64,000 nt of DNA from Rubellimicrobium arenae (lineage in GTDB: Bacteria > Pseudomonadota > Alphaproteobacteria > Rhodobacterales > Rhodobacteraceae). The notes beneath the pieces were generated by a model. The model was not told the origin of the DNA and ran no database searches. It saw only the letters and a program-made list of their open reading frames with translations. The position numbers were made by a program, and so were the translations under genes. Shown one piece after another: positions 42,504 through 50,631 of the stretch. The number at the start of each line of letters is the position of its first letter. The first letter of the stretch is position 1. The stretch spans positions 270,921 to 334,920 of the forward strand of contig NZ_JAFMSS010000006.1 of the NCBI RefSeq assembly GCF_017916295.1. Reading direction: 5' to 3'.

Positions 42504-44159
42504 ATGCAGCATGTGACGGGCCTGGTGCGGGATCGCACCAAGACCGAGATTCTACTGACCGCCGCTGAAGCCTTTCCGGCCTTCGAGCGGGCGGTGCTGG
42601 CGGCCGAGTCCGAAATCTGGGCTTCGTTCCGCATCTTCGACCTGCGCACCCGCCTGCGCAGCTCCGAGGCGCGCGCCATAGGATCGACCTGGTTCGACCT
42701 CGTGGCGGATGCGCTCCGCCGTGGCGTTTCCATCAACCTCATCATCTCGGACTTCGATCCGGTGGCGCGGCCATCGCTTCACCGGGGCACCTGGGCGGCC
42801 GTGCGCCAGGTCCTTGCGGCCGGCGAGGCCTCGGGCGCCCCGGAGCGGTTGAGGGTCTGCGCGGCCATGCATCCCGCGGTGACCGGGCGCCTGCCCCGCG
42901 CCGTCCTGTGGCCGCAGGTCGCCGTGAGCCTCGCACGGACCGCGCGCTGGCTGAACGCCCGCGATCCGGTGCGTCGCATCTCGGCATTGCGCGACATGCC
43001 GGGCCTCGCCGGGCTGCTCCGCATCGGTCCGGACGGACGGGTTCGGGCCCGGCCCTGGCGGCTCCCCGTCCTGCACCCGGCCACGCACCACCAGAAGCTT
43101 GCGGTGTTCGACCGCCAGAAGCTGTATATCGGGGGCCTTGACCTCGATGAGCGGCGCTGGGACACGCCTGACCACGACCGCCCCGGCGCGGAGACCTGGC
43201 AGGACCTCCAGCTCATGGTCGAAGGCCCTGTCGTGCGCGAGGCCCAGACCCATCTCGAAAGCTTCCTGGATGTGACGGCGGGGCGGGCGCCACCCCCGCC
43301 GCAACGGCGCCTCTTGCGCACGCTGTCGCGCACGCGGGGCCGCCCCTGGCTGGGCTTCGGTCCCGAGCCGGTGACGCAGGAGATCCTCGAGGCTCACGAA
43401 ATGCTCGCGAGCCGCGCCGAATCGCTGATCTATCTCGAAACGCAGTTCTTCCGCGACACGCGCCTTGCGCGCTGCCTGGCGCGGGCGGGACGGATGCGGC
43501 CCAAGCTCAGCCTGATCCTGATCCTGCCGGCTGCCCCCGAGGAGGTGGCGTTCGGCCGTGCCTGGGGCATCGACACCCGTTACGGAGAGCATCTGCAGGC
43601 CAAGTGCCTCCGGATCCTGGAGCGGGCCTTCGGACCCCGCCTGTTCGTGGGCGGAGCCGCCCAGCCCCGGCGGCACCCGCGCCCCAGTCACGATGGCCCG
43701 GACGCCGCAGGTCCCGAGGGCAAGGACGGGCCGGAGGTCTTTTCCGGCGCGGACGAGCCGGCGGAGCCCATGGCGGCCGAGCGGCGCGGCCATGTCCTCG
43801 GGGCGCCGCTCGTGTACATCCATGCCAAGATCTCGATCTTCGACGACACGGCGGCGATCGTGTCGTCGGCCAACCTCAATGGCCGCAGCCTGCGCTGGGA
43901 CACGGAGGCCGGCGTGCTCCTCCGCAATCCGCAGGACGCGCGCCGCTTGCGGGAACGGGTCATGCGGCATTGGCTGCCCGCGGACCCCGATCCCCGCTAT
44001 CTCGACCCGGCCCAGGCAGCGACCATGTGGCGGCTCCTGGCGCTGCGCAACGCGCGCCGCCCGCCCGAGCACCGCGAAGGCTTTGTCGTGCCCTATGACC
44101 TGAAGGCGGCCGAGCGCCTCGGCCAAGCGGTGCCCGGAGTCCCCGAGGAGATGGTCTGA
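42504..44159 (+). CDS. Phospholipase D-like domain protein
   Basis: A 551-residue member of the phospholipase D superfamily with two HKD-type motifs. The first is HHQKLAVFDRQKLYIGGLD (near residue 195) and the second IHAKISIFDDTAAIVSSANLNGRSL (near residue 440). Each supplies one catalytic His-Lys half-site. An acidic/Pro-rich insertion (about 385-430) precedes the second motif. No signal peptide is visible, so it is probably cytoplasmic or membrane-peripheral. It could be a cardiolipin synthase-like transferase or a phospholipase; the length resembles the standalone PLD enzymes. The preceding GGAAC-N16-TGTT element and the location next to ecfG suggest stress expression. Confidence 0.9.
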   Translation: MQHVTGLVRDRTKTEILLTAAEAFPAFERAVLAAESEIWASFRIFDLRTRLRSSEARAIGSTWFDLVADALRRGVSINLIISDFDPVARPSLHRGTWAAVRQVLAAGEASGAPERLRVCAAMHPAVTGRLPRAVLWPQVAVSLARTARWLNARDPVRRISALRDMPGLAGLLRIGPDGRVRARPWRLPVLHPATHHQKLAVFDRQKLYIGGLDLDERRWDTPDHDRPGAETWQDLQLMVEGPVVREAQTHLESFLDVTAGRAPPPPQRRLLRTLSRTRGRPWLGFGPEPVTQEILEAHEMLASRAESLIYLETQFFRDTRLARCLARAGRMRPKLSLILILPAAPEEVAFGRAWGIDTRYGEHLQAKCLRILERAFGPRLFVGGAAQPRRHPRPSHDGPDAAGPEGKDGPEVFSGADEPAEPMAAERRGHVLGAPLVYIHAKISIFDDTAAIVSSANLNGRSLRWDTEAGVLLRNPQDARRLRERVMRHWLPADPDPRYLDPAQAATMWRLLALRNARRPPEHREGFVVPYDLKAAERLGQAVPGVPEEMV

Positions 44160-44203
44160 GGCAGATCGTCTCCCAGCGGGATGAGACCCAAGGCAGAACA
44201 TGG

Positions 44204-44230
44204 AAAGGCCCGGGACGAACCCGGGCCTTT
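44204..44230. terminator. Bidirectional rho-independent terminator
   Basis: AAAGGCCCGGG (44204-44214) pairs perfectly with CCCGGGCCTTT (44220-44230) around a 5-base loop. It carries T-runs in both directions and lies between the convergent phospholipase D-like and DUF3618 genes. Confidence 0.9.
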
Positions 44231-44251
44231 GCGTTTTCAGAGGGGGGCTGG

Positions 44252-45358
44252 TCAGCCGATGACCGGATCGCCCGGCCCGGCCATCGAGGGCGAGGAGCCG
44301 GAGCCGCCTTGGCCCTGGATGTTCCGGAACTCCTCGGAGGCGCGGTCGGTGACGCGGGTCGCGGCCTGGGAGGCCTTCTGGGTCGCGGTATCCACCATCG
44401 CCTCGACGGTCTCTTGGGCGGCGGCCTTGACCTCCTGGCCCAGCGAGCCCGCGATCTGCATCGCACGCGACCGCTCTTCCCGCAGAAGGCGCGAGGCTTC
44501 GTTCATCAGCCGGTCACGCTCGGAACCGAAGGCACGGTTTTCCGCGTCGGTGCTGGGCAGGATCGCAGCCACGGCCGCGCCGAGCGCGAAGGCCACCGAG
44601 CCGGCCACGAGCGGGTGCTCCTCCATGGCGCGGGACGGATCGCGGACGACATCGCGGCCGACGCGCTCGGCCCGGAGCATCGCGCCATAGGCGCGTTCGC
44701 GCGCGGCGATGATCTGCTGGCGCGAGCCTTCGGGCAGGCTGTCGAGGCCCGAGGCAAAGCGGGTGCGCAGGTCGCTGGTGAAGTTGGAGATCACCGACTG
44801 GCGCTCGGCCTCGAAATCGCGGGAGCCGCCCGACGAGGAGGACGAGCCGGACCCCGGCAGCGCGTGCCGAAGGCTGTCGTAGTAGGACTTGGCTTCCTGC
44901 TCGATGCGGTGGAGCGCCGCCGAGGCGCGGGCCCGCAAGCCGGTCGCCTCGCGCGACCAGGCGTGGTCGTCGTCGTTGTCGGACGGAACGTAGCCCACCC
45001 GGCCATAGTCGGACGCCCGGTTGTCGGCCGAGGCCCAGCCCCGGTCGTCATGCTGAAGGCCGCCCGCATAGCCCGAGGACTGGCTGGACGAGCTCGAGGA
45101 CCCTTTCATGCGGGGTCCGACGAACATCCAGGCGATCCCGGCCCCGATCAGCGCGACGGCGAGCGGGTTCGCCCGGACCGCGTGGTCGATGGTGCTGGTG
45201 GCGCTGCCGGCGTGGGACTTGAGCATGCCCAGCGCTTCCTTGGCCAGGTTGTCCACCGACACCCGTTCGGACAAGGTGTCCAGGGTATCGGCCAGTGCCG
45301 CGCGTTCGCGGTCGAGGTCGGCCTCGATGTCGCGCGGATCAGTGCTTGTGGTTGCCAT
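44252..45358 (-). CDS. DUF3618 domain-containing membrane protein
   Basis: A 368-residue protein whose first 50 residues are the DUF3618 domain (PRDIEADLDRERAALADTLDTLSERVSVDNLAKEAL). A transmembrane segment follows (NPLAVALIGAGIAWMFVGP, about 68-86), then a Ser-rich linker and long amphipathic helical regions. A second hydrophobic segment is HPLVAGSVAFALGAAVAAILP (about 245-265), and the tail is Gln/Ser-rich. ATG 45358 was chosen; TTG 45364 has slightly better spacing to AAGGAGA. The start overlaps the holin-like gene by about 20 bases. Such proteins often sit with holin-like and nutrient-deprivation proteins in envelope-stress clusters; their biochemical role is unknown. Confidence 0.88.
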   Translation of the reverse strand: MATTSTDPRDIEADLDRERAALADTLDTLSERVSVDNLAKEALGMLKSHAGSATSTIDHAVRANPLAVALIGAGIAWMFVGPRMKGSSSSSSQSSGYAGGLQHDDRGWASADNRASDYGRVGYVPSDNDDDHAWSREATGLRARASAALHRIEQEAKSYYDSLRHALPGSGSSSSSGGSRDFEAERQSVISNFTSDLRTRFASGLDSLPEGSRQQIIAARERAYGAMLRAERVGRDVVRDPSRAMEEHPLVAGSVAFALGAAVAAILPSTDAENRAFGSERDRLMNEASRLLREERSRAMQIAGSLGQEVKAAAQETVEAMVDTATQKASQAATRVTDRASEEFRNIQGQGGSGSSPSMAGPGDPVIG

Positions 45359-45749
45359 TTGCAACGGTCTCCTTGATGGCTTGGGCGTCGGCCTGCACGC
45401 TGCGGACGGTGCGGCTGGGCGCCAGGTTTTCGGGTTTCAGCGCGTTCAGCCCCCTGAGCGCGAGGATGACGGCCACAACCAGGATGACCACACCCACGAG
45501 GAGCGCGGCCCAGCCCGGGCCGATCCAGTTGGACAGCGCGGCAACGAGGGCCGCCGCGAGGACATGAAGCGCAACCAACGCCAGGACGAGGGCCCCCACG
45601 AGGAGGCCGACGCCCAGACCGGCGTTGCGGATGTTCTGGGCCACTTCGGCCTTGGCGAGCGCGACCTCTCCCCGCACGAGGCGGGTCAACTGGTTGATCG
45701 CGTCGCTCAGGAGTGAGCCCGTCGGTCGGGGATCGGCGTCGAAGCTCAT
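45339..45749 (-). CDS. Phage holin family protein (Phage_holin_3_6-type)
   Basis: A 136-residue membrane protein. An amphipathic N-terminus (LLSDAINQLTRLVRGEVALAKAEVAQ) precedes two transmembrane helices (AGLGVGLLVGALVLALVALHVLAAALVAAL and WAALLVGVVILVVAVILALRGLNAL). The family name comes from phage holins, but chromosomal copies such as this sit in stress clusters with DUF3618 proteins and no phage genes. It is therefore unlikely to lyse cells. It lies between, and is cotranscribed with, the DUF3618 gene and the Gly/Ser-rich protein. Confidence 0.88.
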   Translation of the reverse strand: MSFDADPRPTGSLLSDAINQLTRLVRGEVALAKAEVAQNIRNAGLGVGLLVGALVLALVALHVLAAALVAALSNWIGPGWAALLVGVVILVVAVILALRGLNALKPENLAPSRTVRSVQADAQAIKETVANGNHKH

Positions 45750-45755
45750 CTCATC

Positions 45756-46694
45756 CTACCTGTCGTAACCTCTGTTGGAGGTGTCCCCCGACGAATTCGG
45801 GGTGGCGGTGCCGGCATCGCCCGAGGCGCTGCCGCCGCCCATGCCGTCGTCCGCGATCGACCCCACGTCGTCGAGGTCGTCGTCATGGGTGCTCATGCCG
45901 CTGGTGCTGACCGAGCCGCCGGTCCGTCCTGCGCCGTAGCCGCCACCGGTGCCCACTCCGAAGGAGCCGCCGCCGGCGTAGTCGCCGCCCGACCCGAGAC
46001 CGGAGCCCGACCCCGCGCCCATGGAGGAGCCGCCGACATCGCCGGTTCCGCCCAAGCCGCCGGCGCTGTCCATGCCGCCCATGGCAGCGGTGCCGCCGAC
46101 CGAGGAAGTGCCGTAGGAGGGGCCGCCGGCCCCCGACGTGCCGCCCAGCCCAGACGAGCCATAGGAGCTCGAGCCATAGGAGCTGGCGCCATATCCGCCG
46201 GAGGATTGGCTCCCGCCGTAGGAGTCATCCTGGAACTGCCCGCTGCCGTAGGACGACGAGGTCGAGGAGGCACGGGCGAATCGGGCAAAGGCGAAGCCGG
46301 CCAGCGCCGCCGCCGCGACGAAGGCGCCCGGGTTGCGGCGGGCAAAGGATTCGGTCTGGGCCAGCAGGTCCTGGAAGCTGCGCCCGCGCAGCGAATTCGA
46401 GACGTTGGAGATGCTGTCCGCCGCAGCGGCCATGAGGCGCGCCTGGATGGAGTCGTCGCCTCCGTCCACCGCGCTCCGCAGCGACTGGGCCAGGCGGTCG
46501 CCCGTCGAGGCGAGGGCGTCCTTGGCCGTCTCGGCCTGGTCCATGGCCTGGGTGCGGGCCGCGTCCGTGGTGCGCGAGACCGCGTCCATCGCCTTCGACT
46601 TCACTTGCTGGTAGGTGTCGCGCCCGGCGTCCGAAAGGCTGCTCGCGATGGAGGAGCCTTGGCTGGTTGCGTCGCTCATGCTGGTATCGGTCAT
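45756..46694 (-). CDS. Nutrient deprivation-induced-like protein with Gly/Ser-rich tail
   Basis: A 312-residue protein with a two-part structure. The N-terminal 140 residues are amphipathic helices rich in Ala/Asp/Thr/Gln (AGRDTYQQVKSKAMDAVSRTTDAARTQAMDQAE, apolipoprotein/LEA-like), ending in a hydrophobic Ala-rich helix (GAFVAAAALAGFAFARFA). The remaining 150 residues are a low-complexity Gly/Ser/Tyr tail and an acidic end. AAGGAG precedes ATG 46694. It resembles proteins annotated as nutrient deprivation-induced in rhizobia. An exact EcfG promoter lies upstream on the same strand (46827-46851). A protective or membrane-associating role is inferred. Confidence 0.82.
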   Translation of the reverse strand: MTDTSMSDATSQGSSIASSLSDAGRDTYQQVKSKAMDAVSRTTDAARTQAMDQAETAKDALASTGDRLAQSLRSAVDGGDDSIQARLMAAAADSISNVSNSLRGRSFQDLLAQTESFARRNPGAFVAAAALAGFAFARFARASSTSSSYGSGQFQDDSYGGSQSSGGYGASSYGSSSYGSSGLGGTSGAGGPSYGTSSVGGTAAMGGMDSAGGLGGTGDVGGSSMGAGSGSGLGSGGDYAGGGSFGVGTGGGYGAGRTGGSVSTSGMSTHDDDLDDVGSIADDGMGGGSASGDAGTATPNSSGDTSNRGYDR

Positions 46695-46826
46695 CGGGGT
46701 CTCCTTAGGGGGTGCCGACCCGGATCCCGGACGCCTGCAACTCCTGGCAAGGAACTGGGGCGGCGCGGCGCCGGTCGCGCCCAGGGTGCGGATCGCAGGG
46801 TCGTGACGAGGTCGTGACGCGGGCCA

Positions 46827-46851
46827 AACGCGCGCTTCGGCTTGAGGTTCC
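46827..46851 (-). promoter_or_regulatory. EcfG promoter (GGAAC-N16-CGTT)
   Basis: On the minus strand GGAAC (46847-46851) and CGTT (46827-46830) are 16 bases apart, an exact match. It directs transcription to the Gly/Ser-rich, holin-like and DUF3618 genes, with a leader of about 125 bases. Confidence 0.75.
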
Positions 46852-46900
46852 CCGATGCGAAGACGGGAACCTCCCGGTCTGGGTCCGGGCTGTGGAGGGA

Positions 46901-47194
46901 TCAATGCCGCCAGTGGCGGCGCGGGTCGAACCGTTCGGCGCGCGTGTCATCCACGCGCGGGCGAACCACCGCAAAAGGGCGGGCGCAGTCGCGGAGCTCA
47001 TCCCAGGCGGGATCCTGGCGCTTGATCTCGTGTTCGAGACGACGGGCGAGGATCGCCGCGCCGAACGAGCCCAGGGCCAGCGCGAGAAGGATCGTCGGCC
47101 AGCCATAAAGGCCCAGGGCGAAGGCGGCCACAATGAAGGGGCCGGTCACGACCGTGGCCGTGAGCATGGCCAGGACGAGGGTCAGGGGGTTCAT
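46901..47194 (-). CDS. Small two-helix membrane protein of unknown function
   Basis: A 97-residue protein with two transmembrane segments (LTLVLAMLTATVVTGPFIVAAFALGLYG and PTILLALALGSFGAAILARRL) and a charged cytoplasmic tail rich in Arg/Asp/His. No family motif is recognised. The ribosome site is weak. It follows a 40-residue frame by 40 bases and is downstream of the exact EcfG promoter at 47408-47433. Its own end runs past the EcfG site of the next operon, which then reads on the same strand. Confidence 0.6.
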   Translation of the reverse strand: MNPLTLVLAMLTATVVTGPFIVAAFALGLYGWPTILLALALGSFGAAILARRLEHEIKRQDPAWDELRDCARPFAVVRPRVDDTRAERFDPRRHWRH

Positions 47195-47234
47195 GGGGAG
47201 TTCGGCGGCTGACGGGCCGGAGCCCGTGCGCGCG

Positions 47235-47357
47235 TCAGCGACGCGGGCCGCGCCGGTCGTCGCGGCGGATCGGAATGGCGATCAGATCCGGTTGCCGCCC
47301 GTACGGCGCGATGAGGTCGAGCAGGCGATGAAGGAGGGACGCGGCCAGGTCGAACAA
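47235..47357 (-). CDS. Putative 40-residue protein with TTG start
   Basis: A short frame starting at TTG 47357, preceded by GGAGG five bases upstream. It encodes LFDLAASLLHRLLDLIAPYGRQ and then a strongly basic tail (RRDDRRGPRR). The first 17 residues form an amphipathic helix. It is positioned about 40 bases downstream of the -10 element of an exact EcfG promoter. It is too short for family recognition and could be non-coding leader. Confidence 0.4.
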   Translation of the reverse strand: MFDLAASLLHRLLDLIAPYGRQPDLIAIPIRRDDRRGPRR

Positions 47358-47407
47358 GGAAGCCTCCTGCGGCAATGGGGAATCCGTCAATGACGGTCTG
47401 AGGCGAG

Positions 47408-47433
47408 AACGCCGCGCCGGTCGGCCGGGTTCC
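47408..47433 (-). promoter_or_regulatory. EcfG promoter (GGAAC-N17-CGTT)
   Basis: On the minus strand GGAAC (47429-47433) and CGTT (47408-47411) are 17 bases apart, an exact match directed at the small membrane protein genes. It is back-to-back with the plus-strand site at 47477. Confidence 0.75.
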
Positions 47434-47476
47434 GTGGCCGGGCTTGCGCCCTCCGCCGGGCGGCGCCTTGCCCAGG

Positions 47477-47501
47477 GGAACCCGAAGCGGGCCGAAGCGT
47501 T
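47477..47501 (+). promoter_or_regulatory. EcfG promoter (GGAAC-N16-CGTT)
   Basis: GGAAC (47477-47481) and CGTT (47498-47501) are 16 bases apart, an exact match, 73 bases before the transglutaminase-like gene. Confidence 0.75.
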
Positions 47502-47574
47502 GACCCCAGCGAGCCATGGGGCCGGGTTCCAACCCGGGCTGGCCTTCGCGCGTGCCTTTTCCGGGATCATCGTC

Positions 47575-48393
47575 ATGCTTATCCGCGTCGCCCTCGACAT
47601 CACCTTGTCCGCGCCCGCGCCGACCCCGCTGATCCTGGCCCTGTGCCCTCATCCAGAGGAAATGCACAGGATTTCTGCCAACGCCCTGACGGCGTTTCCC
47701 GAGATTCCGCTCCAGTGGTATGTCGATTCCTTTGGCAACCGGCGCGGCCGGCTGGTGATGCCGGCCGGTGAGCTGCGCCTGACCTGGGAAGGTCTGGCCA
47801 CCGACAGCGGCCGTCCCGACGATGTGAACCCCGAGGCGGAGCAGCATCCCGTCGAGGATCTGCCGGATGACGTGCTGCAGTTCCTCCAGCCCTCGCGCTA
47901 CTGTGAAAGCGATCTCCTGATCCAGGAGGCCTGGGATCGCTTTGGGCATCTCCCGACGGGCTGGGGGCGGGTGCAGGCGATCTGCGACTACGCGCATGCG
48001 AACCTCACCTTCGACTACAAGGACGCCTCGCATTTCCGCACGGCGCATTCCTCGATCCAGGAAGGCAAGGCGGTCTGCCGCGACTACGCGCATCTCGTCA
48101 TCGCCTTTGCGCGCGCCCTGAACATCCCGGCGCGCTACGTTTCGGGATACCTGGGCGACATCGAATGGCCCGACCAGGGCCCGGGCGATTTCTGCGCCTG
48201 GACCGAAGTCTTCCTGGGGGGGCGCTGGTACACCTTCGACGCGCGCTACAACGTCCCCCGGATCGGACGCATCGTGATGGTGCGGGGGCGTGACGCGGGT
48301 GACGTCCCGATGATCACGTCCTTCGGGGCGACCACGCTCGACAGCTTCCAGGTCTGGTGCGACGAGGTGAAGCTGCGCGCCGCGGCGGCGTGA
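47575..48393 (+). CDS. Transglutaminase-like domain protein
   Basis: A 272-residue cytoplasmic protein with an N-terminal beta-rich domain (IRVALDITLSAPAPTPLILAL) and a C-terminal transglutaminase-like papain-fold core. The core has the Cys nucleophile in AVCRDYAHL (Cys168) and the Asp in YTFDARYN (near 222). At the usual His position the sequence reads FCAWTEVF, so the canonical catalytic His may be missing. ATG 47575 is the likely start although the ribosome site is poor. The zinc peptidase starts 8 bases after the stop, so the pair is one operon. An exact EcfG promoter precedes it. Such proteins are usually proteases or peptidase-like enzymes. Confidence 0.88.
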   Translation: MLIRVALDITLSAPAPTPLILALCPHPEEMHRISANALTAFPEIPLQWYVDSFGNRRGRLVMPAGELRLTWEGLATDSGRPDDVNPEAEQHPVEDLPDDVLQFLQPSRYCESDLLIQEAWDRFGHLPTGWGRVQAICDYAHANLTFDYKDASHFRTAHSSIQEGKAVCRDYAHLVIAFARALNIPARYVSGYLGDIEWPDQGPGDFCAWTEVFLGGRWYTFDARYNVPRIGRIVMVRGRDAGDVPMITSFGATTLDSFQVWCDEVKLRAAAA

Positions 48394-48400
48394 GTTCGCC

Positions 48401-49381
48401 ATGAAGCGCTTCACCTGCCCCGTCTGCGACCACGAGGTGTTCTTCGACAGCCTGTCCTGCCTCAACTGCGGGACCGAGCTTGCCTATGCGCCGGACGTGG
48501 CCCGCCTCGTCGACCTGAGCGGACGGCAGCCTTGCGGGAACCGGGCGGCGATCGGGTGCAACTGGGTCGCCCGCAAGCCGGGCGAGGGCGCCTTCTGCGT
48601 GTCCTGCGCCATGACCGAGACGATTCCGGACCTGGGGGTGCTGGGCAACGACCTGCGGTGGCGGCGGATCGAAGGGGCCAAGAGGCGCCTCGTTTATTCC
48701 CTGCTCCGGCTGGACCTGCCCCTTGTCTCGCAGGCCGGGAACGCCCTGACCTTCCGCCTGCTGGCCGACGAGAAGATGCCGGACGGGCGCATCCAGAGGG
48801 TGCTGACGGGCCATGACAACGGGCTGGTCACGCTCAACGTGTCCGAGGCCGACGACGACCGGCGCGAGAAGATGCGCGTCGAGATGGGCGAGCGCTACCG
48901 CACCCTGCTGGGACATTGCCGTCACGAGGTCGGTCATTTCTACTACGACGTCCTGGTGGACGAGGGCGGGCGCCGCGCCGAGTTCGAGGCGATCTTCGGA
49001 GATCCCGACCAGGACTACCAGGAGGCCCTCGACCGCCACTACCGGGAGGGTCCGCCGTCCGGATGGGAGGACGGGTTCGTCTCGGCCTATGCCACGACCC
49101 ATCCCTGGGAGGACTTCGCCGAAACCTTCGCGCACTGGCTTCACATGACCGACGGGCTCGAGACGGCCGAGGCCTATGGCCTGACCTCGGGACCCGATCC
49201 CTACGCCGAGGGGACCGTCGAGGCCCTGGCGGAGGCCTGGGTGCCGCTCTCGGTGGCGATGAACGCCATGAGCCGCGCGCTGGGGCAGCCGGATCTGTAC
49301 CCCTTCGTGCTCGCGCCGCAGGTCATCCGGAAGCTGGGCTTCATCCATGGCCTGATGGGCGACCGGCTCCAAGCCGTCTAA
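48401..49381 (+). CDS. Putative zinc-binding metallopeptidase
   Basis: A 326-residue protein with an N-terminal zinc ribbon (CPVCDHEVFFDSLSCLNCG, Cys6/9/22/25) and a second Cys pair (FCVSCAM). The metallopeptidase core has HEVGH (His175, Glu176, His179) and a downstream acidic/aromatic segment (HPWEDFAETFAHWLHM) that could supply the third ligand. It matches a conserved bacterial family of putative zinc peptidases that is commonly paired with transglutaminase-like genes, as here. The pair lies in one EcfG-controlled operon. The substrate is unknown. Confidence 0.88.
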   Translation: MKRFTCPVCDHEVFFDSLSCLNCGTELAYAPDVARLVDLSGRQPCGNRAAIGCNWVARKPGEGAFCVSCAMTETIPDLGVLGNDLRWRRIEGAKRRLVYSLLRLDLPLVSQAGNALTFRLLADEKMPDGRIQRVLTGHDNGLVTLNVSEADDDRREKMRVEMGERYRTLLGHCRHEVGHFYYDVLVDEGGRRAEFEAIFGDPDQDYQEALDRHYREGPPSGWEDGFVSAYATTHPWEDFAETFAHWLHMTDGLETAEAYGLTSGPDPYAEGTVEALAEAWVPLSVAMNAMSRALGQPDLYPFVLAPQVIRKLGFIHGLMGDRLQAV

Positions 49382-49392
49382 GGGCTCAGGCG

Positions 49393-50244
49393 TCACGAGG
49401 CGCGCGCGCGGGCCTCGCGGGCCTGCTGGACCTCCAGCGTGTGCTGAAGCTTCTCCGCCCCGCCAGCCTCGATGGCCGCGTTCAGGCATCCGCCGAAGAG
49501 CACCACATAGGCCGACAGGTAGAACCACATCAGAAGTGCGACCGCCGCCCCGAGCGAACCGTAGACCTCGTTGTAGTGGGCGAAGCTGCGCACATAGATG
49601 GTGAAGGCGATGGACACGACCAGCCAGAGAAGGGTGGCAGCGATCGCTCCGGGTGTGATCCACTTGGGCCGGTGCCCCCGGCGGTTGGGGCCGTAGCGGT
49701 AGACGATCCCCAGAGTCATCATGACGACGCCGATGGCCACGATCCACCGCGTCAGTTCCGCCGCGACGGTGGCGAGGGGTCCCAGGGGAAAGATCGCGAT
49801 CAATACGGGCGCCAGCACCACCGCCGCAATGGCGACGAACGTAAGCCCGCAGAGAGCCAGCGTCACCCCGAAATCGGCCATGTAGCGGCGCCAGATGCTC
49901 TGGCGGTGGCCGATGTCATAGGCCGCGTTGAGCCCCCGGATCAGCGCCGAGACCCCGGCCCGGGCCGACCACAGCGCCACGAACAACGAGATCACCGTCG
50001 CGGTGCCCAGCTTGCCGCTGCTGCCCGCGTTCACGACCCCGGCCACCTGGTTCATCAGGATCTGATGGACCTCGGGGGGCACGACCTGCCCCGCCAGATC
50101 GAGCAGGGTGTTGATCTGCCCGGGATCGGCCACCCAGCTCCAGAGAAGGACGATCGCGGCCAGTGTCGGGAACAGCGCCAGCATGGCGAAGAAGCCGACG
50201 CCGGCCGCGATCAGGCTGATGTTCAGCCGGTCCATCACGTCCAT
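49393..50244 (-). CDS. YihY/virulence factor BrkB family membrane protein
   Basis: A 283-residue inner-membrane protein with about six hydrophobic helices (AAGVGFFAMLALFPTLAAIVLLWSWV; VTLALCGLTFVAIAAVVLAPVLIAIFPLG; IVAIGVVMMTLGIVYRYGPNRR; ATLLWLVVSIAFTIYVRSF; AAVALLMWFYLSAYVVLFGGCLNAAIE). The GPNRRGHRPKWITPGA segment and final helix are the YihY family signature. Its role is uncertain; the old RNase BN assignment was wrong. It is convergent with the zinc peptidase gene. I saw no exact stress promoter upstream. Confidence 0.92.
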   Translation of the reverse strand: MDVMDRLNISLIAAGVGFFAMLALFPTLAAIVLLWSWVADPGQINTLLDLAGQVVPPEVHQILMNQVAGVVNAGSSGKLGTATVISLFVALWSARAGVSALIRGLNAAYDIGHRQSIWRRYMADFGVTLALCGLTFVAIAAVVLAPVLIAIFPLGPLATVAAELTRWIVAIGVVMMTLGIVYRYGPNRRGHRPKWITPGAIAATLLWLVVSIAFTIYVRSFAHYNEVYGSLGAAVALLMWFYLSAYVVLFGGCLNAAIEAGGAEKLQHTLEVQQAREARARAS

Positions 50245-50631
50245 GATGAACCAGAAGGCGTCGAGGGCGCGTTTCAGGGGCCGTCTCCCCGGATCAGGAC
50301 CCGCGGTGCAGGCTCCTCGGCCCGGATGGGGGCGGAGCCAAGGCGCCCGGGCCGGTCAGTGCAACGATCACGAGAACCCAAATGATCTTCGCTCCAGCAG
50401 GCTGATCCGAGTTCACCACCGGCGCAATTGCCCGGAAGCCCAGGACAGAGAGGCGGACGAACAGGCCGGTGACGGCCTAGAATTGCATGGCTCGCCGTCC
50501 ATGTCACGGGGCCGACCCCATGTTCCGCCGGCACGGCGGGAGATTGCAGCTGTCCAAATGGATCCGGGCGCATGGAAAAGGGGCCCGCGCCGGGCGCGAA
50601 CCCCTCCGTCTCATCGTTCCGGCGGCCCGGT
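50245..50631. other. Intergenic region upstream of the YihY gene
   Basis: About 387 bases between the YihY gene start and the PRC-barrel gene end, both on the minus strand. It contains the PRC-gene terminator at its right end. No convincing small gene or EcfG element was seen. Confidence 0.45.
50576..50604 (-). terminator. Rho-independent terminator of the PRC-barrel gene
   Basis: On the minus strand GGGGTTCGCG (50604-50595) pairs with CGCGGGCCCC (50589-50580), including two G-U pairs, around a 5-base loop and followed by TTTT. It is 27 bases after the stop. Confidence 0.75.

Noticed and set aside
42504..44159. Confident cardiolipin synthase call
   Set aside because: Both HKD motifs are present, but the N-terminal transmembrane helices of ClsA are absent, so only the superfamily is claimed.
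45339..45749. Prophage or lysis cassette
   Set aside because: The holin-like gene stands with DUF3618 and stress genes; no endolysin, capsid or integrase genes occur in the window.
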